DNA from: Myripristis murdjan
Lineage: Eukaryota; Chordata; Actinopteri; Holocentriformes; Holocentridae
Direction of reading: 5' to 3'
Assembly (NCBI RefSeq): GCF_902150065.1
Contig: NC_043980.1
Span: 18,785,917 to 18,849,916, forward strand
DNA length: 64,000 bases
A program made the translations under genes and the position numbers. Below, piece by piece: positions 49,048 through 61,197 of this stretch. Each line of letters begins with the position of its first letter. The first letter of the stretch is position 1. The notes under the pieces are model-generated. The model was not told the origin of the DNA and did not search any database. It saw only the letters and a program-made list of their open reading frames with translations.

Positions 49048-50582
49048 AGTGTTGCAAAATTCCCGGAATTTTCAAAGTCGGAAAATTTACATGGGAATTT
49101 TTGGAAATTAACGGAAATAAACAGGAATTTTCAGGAATTTATATTCACTGCATTCACCTGGTCATACACATGTATACATAATAAACATTTTGGTTTGTTA
49201 TAAGTAGATATGCATGTAAACATGTTACATTATAATGAATTTCCAGGGAATTTTCGGGAATTTTCATAACTGGCAATGAGTCTTTTACATCGCTGTGAAG
49301 GAATTTTGGCACACTCCTCTTTACAGAAATGTTTTAATTCAGCCAAATTGGAGGATTTTCAAGCATGAAAGGCCTGTTTAAGGTCATGCCACAGTATCTC
49401 AATTGGATTTAAGTCTGGACTTTGACTAGGTCACTCCAAAACCTTCATTTTGTTTACTTTTTAAAGCCATTCAGAGGTGGACTTGCTGGTGCGTTTTAAC
49501 CCAAGTGCGCTTGAGTTTGAGGTCATGAACTGACGGCCGGACATTGTCCTTCAGGATTTTCTGGTAGAGAGCAGAATTCATGGTTCCATCAATTATGGCA
49601 AGTCGTCCAGGTCCTACCACCATCATGTTTGACTGGTGGTATGATGTTATTTTCATGAAATGCTGTGTTAGTTTTATGCCAGATGTAACGGGATGCACAC
49701 CTTCCAGAAAGTTCAACCTTTGTCTCGTCAGTCCACAGAATATTTTCCCAAAAGTCTTGGGGATCATCAAGATGTTTTTTTTGGCAAATGTGAGTTCAGG
49801 GTTCAAGCTTTCACCATTTGTGGATAATGGCTCTCACTGTGGTTCACTGGAGTCAAAAAGCCTTAGAAGTGGCTTTGTAACCCTTTCCAGACTGATAGAT
49901 GTCAATAACTTTGTTTCTCATCTGTTCTTGAATTTCTTAAGATCGCAGCATGATGTGTTGCTTTTTGAGATCTTTTATCCTACTTCCCTTTGTCAGACAG
50001 GTTCTATTTAATTACTTTTTCACATAGGGCCAGGTAGGTTTTGATAGCCTTTTTCCCTTAATAAACGAAATCATCATCTAAAAACTGTATTTTATATTTA
50101 CTCGGGTTATCTTTGTCTAATATCATTATTTGTTTGATGATCTGAAACATTTAAGTGTGACAAAAATGCTAAAAAATAAGTAATCAGGAACAGGGCAAAT
50201 ACTTTTTCACAGCACTGTATGTCCCCCTCAGCAACTAAAAAAAGTGGTGATATTGATGCTGACATTCATTTTATTGATTATTGTTTATTTTTTCCCCATT
50301 CACCTTAAGTTAACAACAACAAAAATGAAAATTTCCAAATTTCCCAAGCTTAAATTTCCATGGAAACTTTTTAAACATCTCATTCAAATGGATAACAAGA
50401 AAAAAAAAAAAAAAAAAAAAATTCCCCAAATTCCCGAGCTGAATATTCCTGGGAATTTTCGGGAAAATTGGAAAAAGAGTGAAAGCAAAAATCTCCTGAA
50501 AATTTCCAATATTCCAGAGTGAAAATTCTTCGGAAACTTTCCGGGAAATTTACCGGAAACTTTCCACCCCTTTGCAACACTA
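49048..50582. mobile_element. hAT-type non-autonomous element with perfect 8-bp target duplication
   Basis: The ends are TAGTGTTGCAAA and TTTGCAACACTA, perfect 12-bp inverted repeats. They are flanked by TTAGCAAC at 49040-49047 and 50583-50590, an exact 8-bp target-site duplication as in hAT elements. The interior arms are rich in GGAATTTTC/GGAAATT words (49060-49270 and 50300-50570), the hallmark of a common fish repeat beginning GTGTTGCAAAATTCCCGG. The middle is occupied by a Tc1-like element. Confidence 0.88.
49270..50220 (-). mobile_element. Tc1-like element nested in the hAT element, degraded
   Basis: The sequence between the hAT arms matches a common fish Tc1-type transposon in reverse. 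The minus strand has transposase words such as PKTFGKIFCGLTRQRLNFLE and DGTMNSALYQKIL. The right end is GGGCAAATACTTTTTCACAG with CACTGTA. The left end is truncated and parts of the transposase are deleted or out of frame, so it is inactive. Confidence 0.75.
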
Positions 50583-50742
50583 TTAGCAACTCAGCTGCTC
50601 AACCAATATGGAAATTTGCTAAATCTTTGGATGTGACAAAAATCCAAGTCTGGAAGCTCTATACACACACTCCATGTGGTCACTTAAACAACAATGCATG
50701 TGTATTGGATTTGCATTTGTGCCACAATATGAAAACATCAAA

Positions 50743-50748
50743 TTTATT
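50743..50748 (-). terminator. candidate polyadenylation signal of the acy3-like gene
   Basis: The complement of TTTATT gives AATAAA about 146 bp downstream of the minus-strand stop at 50894. Confidence 0.45.
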
Positions 50749-50893
50749 TACTTGAAATTTTAACATAATTACATAATTTAGCATATTCATTCATGTAAAT
50801 CAGCGTACAATAATATTGAGATCATAAAAAATGATAAAAATGTACTGCAGTTCCATGATTTGAATTGACTAAAGTCTACATCTTCTCTTGATT

Positions 50894-53030
50894 TTAATCA
50901 TTTTCCACACTTACAGACGGGATAGTTAGAATGGTCTTCTGCGCTAAATGGAAGGCAATGTGCTTCTCATAATATGCACATTCATTCACAAAGAATGGGT
51001 AGAGTTCTTTCCCCTCATACTTGACCGTCTCCCCAGAGAATGACAGGAATATGGGGTCACCTGGTTTGAGAAGGATGAAGTCTTTATCCTAGAGAAAGCC
51101 AGAGAGAAGGAGAAGGATCGAAGTTAAATATGTACATCATGGGCAATTTATATACTCTATATATAATCACAAAGGATTTAGGATAGCCTGCATCTCTAAC
51201 CTTGCATTTCAAATTCAAACAACAATATAAAATATTTGAATGTCTTTATACCTGTAGCTGGGGGTGAATGATTGCAGTAAGCTCATTGGTGTCAGGGTCT
51301 CTTGGGTAGTCTATACTCTTTTCAAAAACGTATGCCTCCACTTCACCACCTTCAAAAGTGATTCCTGTTGGAAAAGGACGGTATGTATAACCTAGGCTCA
51401 CAGCTACACTGTTAATGAAGTTACCAAACAACACAATATGAGAAAAAGTATTGGGACACTCCTCTTAATCGTTGAATTCAGGTGTTTCTTTCAGTCCCAT
51501 TGCCACAGGTGTATAAAATCAAGCACCTAGCCATGCAGTCTGCCTTTACAATCATTTGTGATTGAATGGAACAGTCTTCTGTTCCAGCATGACAGTGCAC
51601 AAAGCAAGGTCCATAAAGGCATGGTTGGGTTTTTGGTGTGGAAGAACTTGACTGGTCTGCAGAAAGCCCTGTCCTCAACCCCATCCAACACCTCTGGGAT
51701 GAACTAGAACAGAGATTGTGAGCCAGGCTCTCTCATCTAGCATCAGTGTCTGACCTCACAAATGCTCTTCTGGACTAATGGGAAAATTTCCCACAGACAC
51801 ACTCCAAAATCTTGTAGAAAGCCTTCCCAGAAGAGTGGAAGCTATTCTTGCTGCAAAGGGGGGGACCAACTCTATATTATTGCCTATGGATTTACAATGG
51901 GATGCCAGAAAATCTCCTGTAGGTGTAATGTGAAGGTGTCCCAATTCTTTTGTCCATATAGTGTGTTAATTATGTTAAATATATAGTAAGAGGTTGTTTG
52001 TGTACCAGAATTGAATTCCTGAACCCAATCTACTAAATGGTCCAAAGCCTCCTTCATCAAGTTGTAGATATCAGCTCTGACCACTCCATTTGGTTGAGGA
52101 CCAACCTCAAATGCTGTGGAAAAGAGCAGGAACAATTCTGAGACAAATTCTGGGACACTGAAATAATTCCACATGAATGTTTCTTTTTAAGTTTTACATA
52201 CAGGCACACACACAGACTGAAGGACAAGCAAAAACACATGCACACACACGTGCACAAATGCTTACATAAGTTATTCTTGCCGAGTGAGTCCAGGGAATGA
52301 GCGTCACTGAGGGGAACATCTACATGGATTAATCTCACAGGGGCTGAGGTTATCCTCTTCTGAAAAACCAACAGATTAACTGTTAACCCCACATCAGTCC
52401 TCATTATTGCCTTTCTAATTATAAATGTTTTAAGTTAAATACAAATTTCAGTCCGCTCACTTCCTGAAAAAAACTTTTTTGCATGTAAAAAAACAATAAT
52501 GTGTATATAAGTGAACCACAACATTTTCAACAAAATGCTGAAACAAATTAAAGTAGGATCTTGCCATTATTCTCCCTGCTACAAATCCAATAAAGGACAG
52601 TTTATGTTCTACAGTAGTTTCAGTGGGTGGGCCCCATTAATCTTTGGCACCATGCATGCACACAGGAATATGAATTGCATTCATATAATCACATCAATCT
52701 AGGCAGAACTACGAAAAAAAACACCCTTAAATTTTTCATATTTCAGTGTGTAGGAAGGAATTGTTACACCATAAAGCCCTTGCCTTAAGATATTTATAGA
52801 TGTGCAGGCTGATCCAGTTAAAGGTGGTGAAGATGACGCACAGGCCCATGTTTGCAGTGGTGTTGTGGAGATCACAAACCAGGTCCATGGCCTCTTGGCT
52901 GCCTTTAGGCCCAAGCTGAGCATTCAGCTCATGGGCTCGCCTCACCTCATAGGGTGTGACATCGGTTACTGGAGCACTGGAGGTCAAATGATTGGAAATA
53001 TAACCAAGCCAGATTTATTGTCATTCTGTA

Positions 53031-53095
<65 letters not shown>

Positions 53096-54385
53096 ATAAA
53101 TTCACATACAGCAGAACAAAATGTAGACTCCAGCGCTGAATGTTTTCTCAGATAAGAGAGCTACAAAGTTAGACTAATTTCGGAAAGGGAAAAATTGGCA
53201 GGACCATTTTCAAAAGGGTCTCTTGACCTCTGACCTCAAGATATCTCAATGAATGGTTTCTAAGCTGACCCACGGGTCTCCCCTGTGCAGACACACCTAC
53301 CTTATGCTAATCCCATGCAGTTTGGGGCAAAAACCATGCAGGTTTTGCATGCAGTTCAAATGTGTTATTTTCGCCTGTTCTACAATACCAGGGTTTTAAA
53401 AAGTCTTGGAGTTGCATAAATTGGGTTTGACTGAAAAGCTGACACTCTCATGGATTCAGTAAGCCTTATGTATGATGACGTTAGCTTCCATAGTAGCCAT
53501 TTCATTGTAGTGAGGCCATTTTTCGAAACTTGATGTCTCTGTATAAAATGTAACCTCTGGGATAATTACAGCTTCAGGAAACTTTACAACCACAAACTAA
53601 AAACCAAGCGCATGCAGAGGATGTATAGTTTCCTTGGTATATTGACAATAAAGTGGTGTTTCTGACCAGTTTCCACAACAGAATGCTCACCATACCATCT
53701 CCGAAAAAATCAAATTCTTTCTGATGTAAAATGCTTTTGTTACCAAATTGAAGCATGAATTTTTATACTCTGTAAATAAATAAGTAGGAGACTAACCAAG
53801 AAGCAATGTTTATTGACACAGTGCTGAGCTGCAGCTCAAATCAATCTTCAGATGCCTAAAATGGTTCTCCAAAAGATGGGTGGAGGAGTGGAGTGGGACG
53901 AATATAATCCGAGTAAATGTTCCTCTGTGGTCTTATATTCAATTCACAGTACTGAAGACCTCATTTACTTGTCACTTTACTTTTTTTCCTTCCAAATAAT
54001 GTACAGATTTTTACACATTCTTATCTCTCAAATGGCTAAAAAAGAAGTGCATATAGCTTTTGTAAATGGGAAAATCTTCCCTGGATAGCATGCCACTGGA
54101 CCCCTGTTTGGGCTATCCTTAAACCCTTCATCTGACAGTTTTTTACATTTCAACTCACCTGAGTATGGCATCTGTGAAACAACGATTGAGATCTGTTTCC
54201 ATGTATCTTTTGCAAGCCTCAACAGCCCGGGGGTTTGACATGACTGTGGTTATAGAGATCGATCCAACTTTTTCTACCTGCTGTTTCTGCATTTCCCTCA
54301 CAATCCACACGCCTGACAGCTCATTTCCATGTGTGCCACCACAAATGGCAACACGGGACAAGGCTGGTAGAGAGACGTGCTCCAT
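50894..54385 (-). CDS. acy3: aspartoacylase-family zinc hydrolase (ACY3/ASPA type), complete
   Basis: Six minus-strand exons: 54385-54159, 52976-52784, 52359-52266, 52113-52006, 51364-51252 and 51088-50894. They join in frame to 309 aa (human ASPA 313, ACY3 319). The first zinc-binding pair is in GGTHGNELSG (His, Glu), substrate residues are in NPRAV and DLNRCF, the third zinc ligand is in CDLHNTTANMG, and the catalytic Glu is in SFEVGPQPNGVVRAD. The C-terminal domain has DYPRD, AIIHPQLQ, PGDPIF and VNECAYYEK. The enzyme removes acyl groups from N-acyl amino acids. DLHNTTANMG and the loop LIHVDVPLSDAHSLDSLGKN read more like ACY3 (aromatic or mercapturic substrates) than brain ASPA, but I cannot separate fish paralogues. 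The start ATG follows an acceptor directly (CCAACAG/ATG), so an upstream non-coding exon is implied. Intron 2 has a GC donor. Confidence 0.92.
51431..51965 (+). mobile_element. internally deleted Tc1 element in an acy3-like intron
   Basis: The ends ACACAATATGAG(A)AAAAGTATTGGGACAC and GTGTCCCAATTCTTTTGTCC plus ATATAGTGT are inverted copies. The 535-bp middle joins the 5' leader to the C-terminal part of a plus-strand Tc1 transposase (FQHDSAQSKVHKGMVGFLV and a later SNTSGMN-like word). The DNA-binding domains and most of the DDE core are missing and the remainder has stops, so it is non-autonomous. It differs in its ends from the Tc1 at 332-1581 and is a different subfamily. Confidence 0.85.
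52360..52783 (-). other. acy3: GC-AG intron in the acy3-like gene (intron 2)
   Basis: On the minus strand the exon ends TATCTTAAG and the intron begins GCAAGG. The next exon begins AAGAGGATAACC after TTTTCAG. This phase-0 junction (IYKYLK joined to KRITSAPV) keeps the family length, and I see no in-phase GT donor. Confidence 0.7.
53031..53094. repeat. (ATCT)n microsatellite
   Basis: Sixteen perfect ATCT units follow TTTATTGTCATTCTGTA, a typical 3' tail of fish retroposons. The array may have grown from such a tail. Confidence 0.95.
53190..53610 (+). mobile_element. dispersed fish repeat, copy B
   Basis: Second copy of the repeat at 40830-41290, same orientation and block order, with moderate divergence. 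It lies in intron 1 of the acy3-like gene. Confidence 0.65.
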
Positions 54386-57219
54386 CTGTTGGTATGAAAA
54401 ATGGGTTAATAGAAGAATGTTGCCTTTCTTCCTTCATTCCTTACAATATCACTGTCATGTGAATCCGTTATATTCAAGGTCTATATCAATCATTTATCAG
54501 AGAAAAGCTGGACTTTGGTGAGCTCGAATGAAATTTGTCTAAACAGTAAACCAGCATACCAGAGACCGCACAGATGTTAGGAGGATGTTAATGGATGTTG
54601 GAGTTTAGCTTATAGCCAGAGACTGTGGTCAAAAGGGCAAAGCTGCAGGACAGTTTTCTGTTTGTTGTCAACAAGAGACTCATTTAGGTTAATAAGTGAC
54701 CTTAGTAAAGGATCATCATATAAAATACATCCAGTGAAATGTTAAACCCTTGTTCTGACAACACTGATAACAATTTATATAGACCCTGAATAATACAAGT
54801 ATTACACACACGTGTAATGCAGCCTTTCAAGTTCTAGCCTGTCAACCTGAGAGGTTAGGGCCAGTCAACATTTCATTACTGAACAAGCTTGAACAGTCTT
54901 TTTGTGACAGTACATGTTTTGGTTGCACAACAGTCAGAGGTTTCCCTTCTGCCAGTGTTACTCATAAATTAAGATCAAGTTAAAAATGTGTCCGGGGCAG
55001 TTGTCTTGTCTACAAATGGGACAGTTATCAACCAGGGTGACTGTGTTGTCTTCATTGCTATACAAACACTGGAGCCTGATCTCTGAGTGAGAAAACACAG
55101 CTGAGCCACTTTGTGCAGAGAAAAATGAAACCTCAAGCATATGTTGATACAGTCGAGCCTGATGCTAATTTTTGCCACTATTTCTCTATTATCCCCAGTT
55201 ATAGCTATTACTCAGCAACTTTTCCATGACTCACTAGTTGCTATTTTCAGTATGCCACAGCTAAGAGCCATTTTGAGTGGTCATATGCCACATGCATTAT
55301 CTCAAAAAATGAGAAAAATGAAGACTCTAAACAGCTCCAAGTGTTCTTGCGAGTGCATTCTTTTCATTCTGTCTCACGCAATAAATGTACCCCACGGCTG
55401 CAGTGTATCTTGACTTCACACAACAAGTAAGGAAACAGAAATACAGAAAGCTGAAGTCTAGTGCATAGCAGGAGCATGAAAGCCTATTAAGCTGTCCTTT
55501 AACACACTTGATCACATTGATGCTACTTTATTGTCAAAGAAATACACAAAAAGAAATGAAAGAGGTGAAAATGAAATATTGAAACGGTTTCCCTGTTCCC
55601 TGCATTTGCACAGCATGTTGACTACCTGCATTAAAAGGCACAGGACCCACACAGAAGGCTACTTCCCTCTGCACCATACAAATTATATAACCTGCAAAGC
55701 AAAAACTACCCCCTCCTCCCAAACAAACAAGGCAATGCAACTAACAGGTCTTCAGCTAAGACATTCAAAATGCTACAGTAGAACACGTAGTTTTCAAGGC
55801 TAGATGGCTTACCTTTCTTTAAAAGTTTAACTCTGCCCAGCATTCACTGAAAGTGTTATAACGAAACGTCAGCAACCTTTGGACTTACACAGACGTTGTA
55901 CCAGCAAACTCATACCGTGAACATCTGAATTTTACAAGCTGTAGGCAAAGTACTTAAGGCGTTCCAAACACTGCTTTTCAGGCAGAGCAACTTAACCATT
56001 CACATATGCTTGACAACACAAATATGAAGCACAAACCACACCCAGTAAATACTGCCTGTTCCAGCCCATTGGCTTTCTTGGAGTATTTTGTGACCTTTGT
56101 TGCATGCAAACACCTCCCACCTCCAACCTCCTTCACCCCTTGTCCTTATGATACCTCATGCTCTCGACTCCCAGCTATACACAACTATCTGATTACCAAA
56201 AACACAGAGGAGAGAGATGACAGATTCCTGAGGAAGCTTGTTGCAAACAGCAGCTTGGTGCATTTACAATACAGTATCAGTGGTTAAAACACTTCAGCTC
56301 TTCACAATTATTTATATATGAAAGAATGAAATTGGTTTTGTCATTGTCTATCAACATCTAAGCTAGTAGTTCTACATTTTCTTGTCATTTACATTATTGG
56401 GACTTTGTGATTTGGGCCACTAGCAGAGATAAGCAGGGAGCACCCTGAATCCCAACTCTCACCCTTTTCAGTCTTTAAACTGTGACTCACTGGGGAAAGC
56501 TGAGTATCCCAAAAAGCCCTAGTAATGGCTGGGATCTTCTTTCACCTCAGCAACGAACAAACAAACAAACAAACAAAGCATATACAGAAATATTGGTCTT
56601 AACTGCTGAGTTAATGCATGGCAATTTTTTTGGAGACTAAGGTGTGTGTAGTTGCTGATCTGTTGAAGAATTATTGAAATGTTGGAGGTGAGTTTGTGTA
56701 CCTGAGTCTCTTCTGATTCTCTTATGCCAGGGGGCCTTTGTTGTTGTTGTTGTTGTTTAATTACTGGCTTTTATTTATGCATACACATAACATTCTGCAG
56801 CTATTGTTTACATTTTTTTTTGCTTTTTTTTCATATTTTTTCTGTTGATTTATTGCTTTGTGCTTACATTCTATATTTTCATTATTATTTTTAATGTTAT
56901 TGTTCATATTTTTAATTATACATATTATAGTTGTATCATTTTATATTTGCTGCTGCAATGACATAATTTCCACACAGGAGTCAATAATGTTTCACCTTGT
57001 CTTATCATTACATTTAATGACAACTGAGGGTTTTCAAACAAGCCCCACTTTACTCATTAGAATTCATTATTCAATAAATGCTAAAATGTTAATTACCTCA
57101 AATGGCCATGTCTTTCTCCTTCTCACTCTCCCTTAGGAGAAGTCCAGAGAGCAGAAGCTCTATTTAGACACATAATCCCTATAGGATCAGTCACTTTCTC
57201 ATAAGCTTCTTGTGCTCGC

Positions 57220-57222
<3 letters not shown>
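54386..57222. other. intergenic, upstream side of the acy3-like gene
   Basis: A non-coding first exon of the minus-strand acy3-like gene probably lies here but I cannot place it. No other gene is recognised. A TTG/GTT run near 56741-56757 and a (CAAA)n run near 56558-56576 are simple repeats. Confidence 0.4.

Positions 57223-57290
<68 letters not shown>
57223..57290. repeat. (CT)n microsatellite
   Basis: About 34 CT units, followed by TTTGTCTG-type tetramer repeats to about 57336. Confidence 0.95.
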
Positions 57291-57291
<1 letters not shown>

Positions 57292-57336
57292 AGTCCGTTT
57301 GTTTGTCTGTTTGTCTGTCTGTTTGTCTGTCTGTCT

Positions 57337-58394
57337 CCCTTGTGTTGGCTGGAGTTTCATCTTATTAGAACAAATGATATTGAAACTATTGTCATTCATT
57401 TCTCAACCAAATAAGCATCTGAATTTATATACTGAATTACAGTGATATGTGTAAGATGCTGATTTTAATGAATTATGGTGTTTTTTGTTGACAAATTTGA
57501 CTAGTGGCACCTGGGGAACAATGTAGGCTGCCGCTGGGTCCCACATGTCACTGTTCATTCTGGATGTTTGAAAAGGTGCACAGCCTCTTCCCCACAGTCA
57601 TTACATAAGAGCCTCACACACAAAATCAAAATGTTTTCTGGTCCATGGGTCACACTGTGTTGTATAACCTTGGTGAATTTCTGCATATCAAAATTTCATT
57701 GTGACCAGCTGAGAGAAGGCTCAACAAAGGCCATCTGCCAAAGTATAACAAAGACAAATAACAAATATCAAATAAATATCAAATATCAATTAACACAACA
57801 CATTTACACCTGCATGGGATGTGTCCTCATAATTGTGCTATTTACTCATCATATATGCACAGACATAGACACACACATTTGTCCTTATCACACTTCCATG
57901 CAAAGGCCTCTGCAAAAAAGGGGATAAATAATAAATAAATAAACAACAAAATTAACATCTGGGTACACAACTGCTTCAGTGAACAGTGAAGAGCTCCTAA
58001 TGCACTTTGATTGGTACACTTATTATTCATCAGTTACACAAAATCACTACATAAGAGCTATCCAGTTCCAAAGCAGGGGCCAGTTCACCAGGGAGGTGAA
58101 GACATTGGCGCCCCCTCCTGGTGACGGGGAGTGATACACACATTACAATACAGATCTCGTTGTACAAAAGGAGGGGCAGAAGTCACGCATAGCGTGACGC
58201 TGGTTTGCAAATGCGTGGCGAGTTTGAAACAAAGATAAGTGAAGCCTCAGTTACTCATCATATATTTCCAAGTGTCATTTTAGGCTATGTTTACAAATCC
58301 AGTAACATATTGGCACGTCTCAGCATAGGTTTACATATTTGCAGATCTGATGCTTGGCATTTGTAATAGCTGATAAAATCCTAAGTTTATTTCA

Positions 58395-58396
<2 letters not shown>
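57337..58396. other. intergenic, nothing recognised
   Basis: AT-rich with scattered short open frames, none with gene-like features. A slightly GC-richer patch lies at about 58070-58210 (CATTGGCGCCCCCTCCTGG) without an attached exon. Confidence 0.35.
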
Positions 58397-58480
<84 letters not shown>

Positions 58481-58490
58481 TGCGTGTGTG
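58397..58490. repeat. (TG)n(TGCG)n compound microsatellite
   Basis: About 33 TG units pass into seven CGTG/TGCG units and back to TG. Alternating purine-pyrimidine sequence of this length can adopt Z-DNA. Confidence 0.95.
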
Positions 58491-59994
58491 GAGCAGCAAA
58501 GAATCGAGAGCATGCAGCGTGTCACACAGGATAGGACTAAATGCAGTTAATATGATCGTAAAGACAAGCTCAACCGATCAGAATAATATTAATAACAGTA
58601 GCCTAATATTTTCTCCTCAGCACCGTCAAACGATGGCGTTATTAATAACAGTGAACTGTGGCCACCGCGACTTAGCACATTATTGGGACACCGTGTACTG
58701 GATACTTTGTATTTACTGAACTTGCTTTCACTTTGCAGCAACAGCCTGTCTGCTTGGGAGCAGATCGAAAAAAGATCTTTTAGCGAGCCTTTTGGCATGC
58801 TTAGGCGCAGACCAATGTTCATACCTGTCAGAAAGATTATAATTTTATAAAAACTCTTTTAAGTCCTACTAAATGATGTAGGTGTGAAAGCCATCAAAGA
58901 GAGAACCCCATCTCTCCTGCAGCTTCCTGTATAAAACTCCCTGTGTGATTGGATGAGGTCTGAATTATTCATTGAAAATTAAGTTTTTTTTTAATCATTA
59001 TAATTATTATTATTATTATTATTTTTTTTCGATGCAGCTAATGATACCAGTACTTACCCAACAGCTCCTGACCTTTATAGGGTACAGGCACTATGAAGAA
59101 GAGATCTCTACAGTGACATTTGAGACAGGGAGTGGCCCAAAAGAGGTGGCCTCTGGGTAATGAGGTCACACTGAGAGGGAACAGACTTTTTGACCTTCTA
59201 GAGGTATTCTCCCAGTGTGCACAGGTTATTTGTGTTTTTGTGAGAGTGTGCTTTGAAGTGAATGACCCAGACTAAGTCTTATTTGTAAAGCCTACCTACC
59301 CATCTTCATATATTGCCATGTCCTTATTTTTAGTTTAGGGAGCTCAAAATTTTTAAAGACCCATAACTGTGGAAGGGAGACCCAACAGCTTGTACAATGC
59401 AGCTCATTAAAAATAAACACACCAGCTGCAATTCAAGCTAATTGGCAGTGGTATACCTACCAGGAGTAAAAGACACTAATTGGGTATTTTCGGTGCCAGA
59501 CAGATACCCTGGGTGCATCACTGGCCTCAATTTGGATTAGGAGAGAAAAACACCTTTCTGTGGTGTTGCTTTGTTGAGTACCAAAGGTATTTCAACTAGC
59601 ATTTCACCAGTTAGGACAATACAGTATACCATAAGCATGACAAACACACTAAATTGAGAAGGTGGTCTTTATAGACCTTTTTCAAGGTAGTCCTTTTGAC
59701 ATGATCTAGCAGGGTAAACACAGGTTGTTACTAATAACTTTAATTAAGGTTCAGCTCCATTCAGGTCTAACAGAGACACAGCCATAATATCAGGGATGCT
59801 GGCTGACTGAAACAGCTCTGCTACGCTTAAATGGAATTGAACCTTAATTAATGTCATTAGTAGGCCTGACACCAGTTTTTGTCCTTCTATTTAATGTCAA
59901 AATGACTGCTGTGGAAAAAAAGGTTATAGCAATGTCCCTGGTTGAAGTTGAAGCCAAATCATTATAGGCATAAGCTGACTCACATTTAAAGTCA

Positions 59995-59997
<3 letters not shown>
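58491..59997. other. intergenic, nothing recognised except an inverted repeat
   Basis: No exon is recognised. CCTGTATAAAACTCCC near 58928-58943 contains a TATA-like word, but no start or exon follows in a convincing way on the plus strand. Confidence 0.35.
59729..59862. repeat. inverted repeat, MITE-like hairpin
   Basis: TACTAATAACTTTAATTAAG at the left and CTTAATTAATGTCATTAGTA at the right are imperfect complements. Both continue inward (GGTTCAGCTCCATT against AATGGAATTGAACC). The total stem is about 35 bp around a 65-bp loop, suggesting the two ends of a short non-autonomous DNA element. Confidence 0.6.

Positions 59998-60037
<40 letters not shown>
59998..60037. repeat. poly-T tract (40 T)
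   Basis: An uninterrupted run of 40 T bases. Confidence 0.95.
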
Positions 60038-60038
<1 letters not shown>

Positions 60039-61197
60039 TGAATGCATTTTGGACCAGGAGTGCACAATCAGACATATGAATTACTGACTTTACTGTAATA
60101 TTACTGTAGTTTGGCCATATGTTTTTTTTTCCTAGTTTGATTTCAGTTTCTATGTTGCTTCACTTACAGTAGCATTCAGACATTTTTTTCAGCATATTGT
60201 TGTTTTTCTCCATAATTCTTTGAACATGACTGTCATCCCATATCCTATATAAGGATGTGAACCCTGTGCTTTGATTTTCAAGTGTGAGTCTTTAACCTAG
60301 GGCTAACTGCTAACCCAGGTTAATAAGTACTAGTGTGACTTGAGACTAACCGAGGCCTTAGTTAGGCCATGCTAAGGAGCGCAAGTGTTAAAAGAGTTTA
60401 CAGTAACATTGTGCTGTTCCATTTTTTTCCGCTGTAGCCTCAGCCTTAGTTATACTTGTTAAGCATTCTAACTCTGATTATCATTTACCACTGGTAGACT
60501 GGTGGCTCTTATCAGCTATAGGAGCCAGTCCATCACTTTAGCCAGTTAAATGTTAATTATTTCAGTTACCACCACACCTTCCCTTTAAATTCATATGTAG
60601 AAAACATAAAGGAGAAAAATAAATAAGAGAACATGATAAATTCAGATATATAGCAGCATTTACAGGCAAAATACTTGTTAAGGTCATCACTTAATGAAAG
60701 GTACTTTTTGTTATTCAGCTTGTCATAATTGTGTAACACAGACCAACCAGCATAAAGTGAGTCACATACTGGCAAGTGTGGTACTGTAGAATATGGTGCC
60801 ATATACATCTAATTGGTTTACGGCAATAGACAACACAGAAATCAGGAGAAGTTCGCAGTTCATCCCTTCAGACCACTATCAATTTCTTAAGAGTCACCTA
60901 ATTATTTCAAAAGTAGGCTATAGCATAGTGTTGGTTTCATGAATTGCAGTTTGCATTTATGACTGCTTAAAACTTTTTGGTAAATTCAGTTTTTTAAATG
61001 AAAGGTGGGTTAACTGGGTTTTGATGGCTTTACAGTCCAGTGGAGTGGAGGGGGGTGTAAACAGCTGGACGGCATGACTTCTCTCCTGTCTCCCTGGTCA
61101 CATGTGACACTCTTGCGGGTGTCTATGTTGCGCATCAGAGGTGCCTAAGTGATGCGACAGCGAGTCGGAGTAAAATCTGCCTCAGGATACCCAAGGG
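60038..61197 (+). promoter_or_regulatory. tacr3: upstream region and 5' UTR of tacr3
   Basis: No other gene is recognised. GC content rises from about 61030. An in-frame stop at 61171-61173 precedes the start codon at 61198, which fixes the start. No TATA box is obvious. Confidence 0.4.

Noticed and set aside
54958-55178. Short minus-strand frames with Cys-rich segments upstream of the acy3-like gene
   Set aside because: Short, no splice logic and no family resemblance.
58331-58525. Thr/His repeat open frames over the TG tract
   Set aside because: Translated microsatellite with no gene context.
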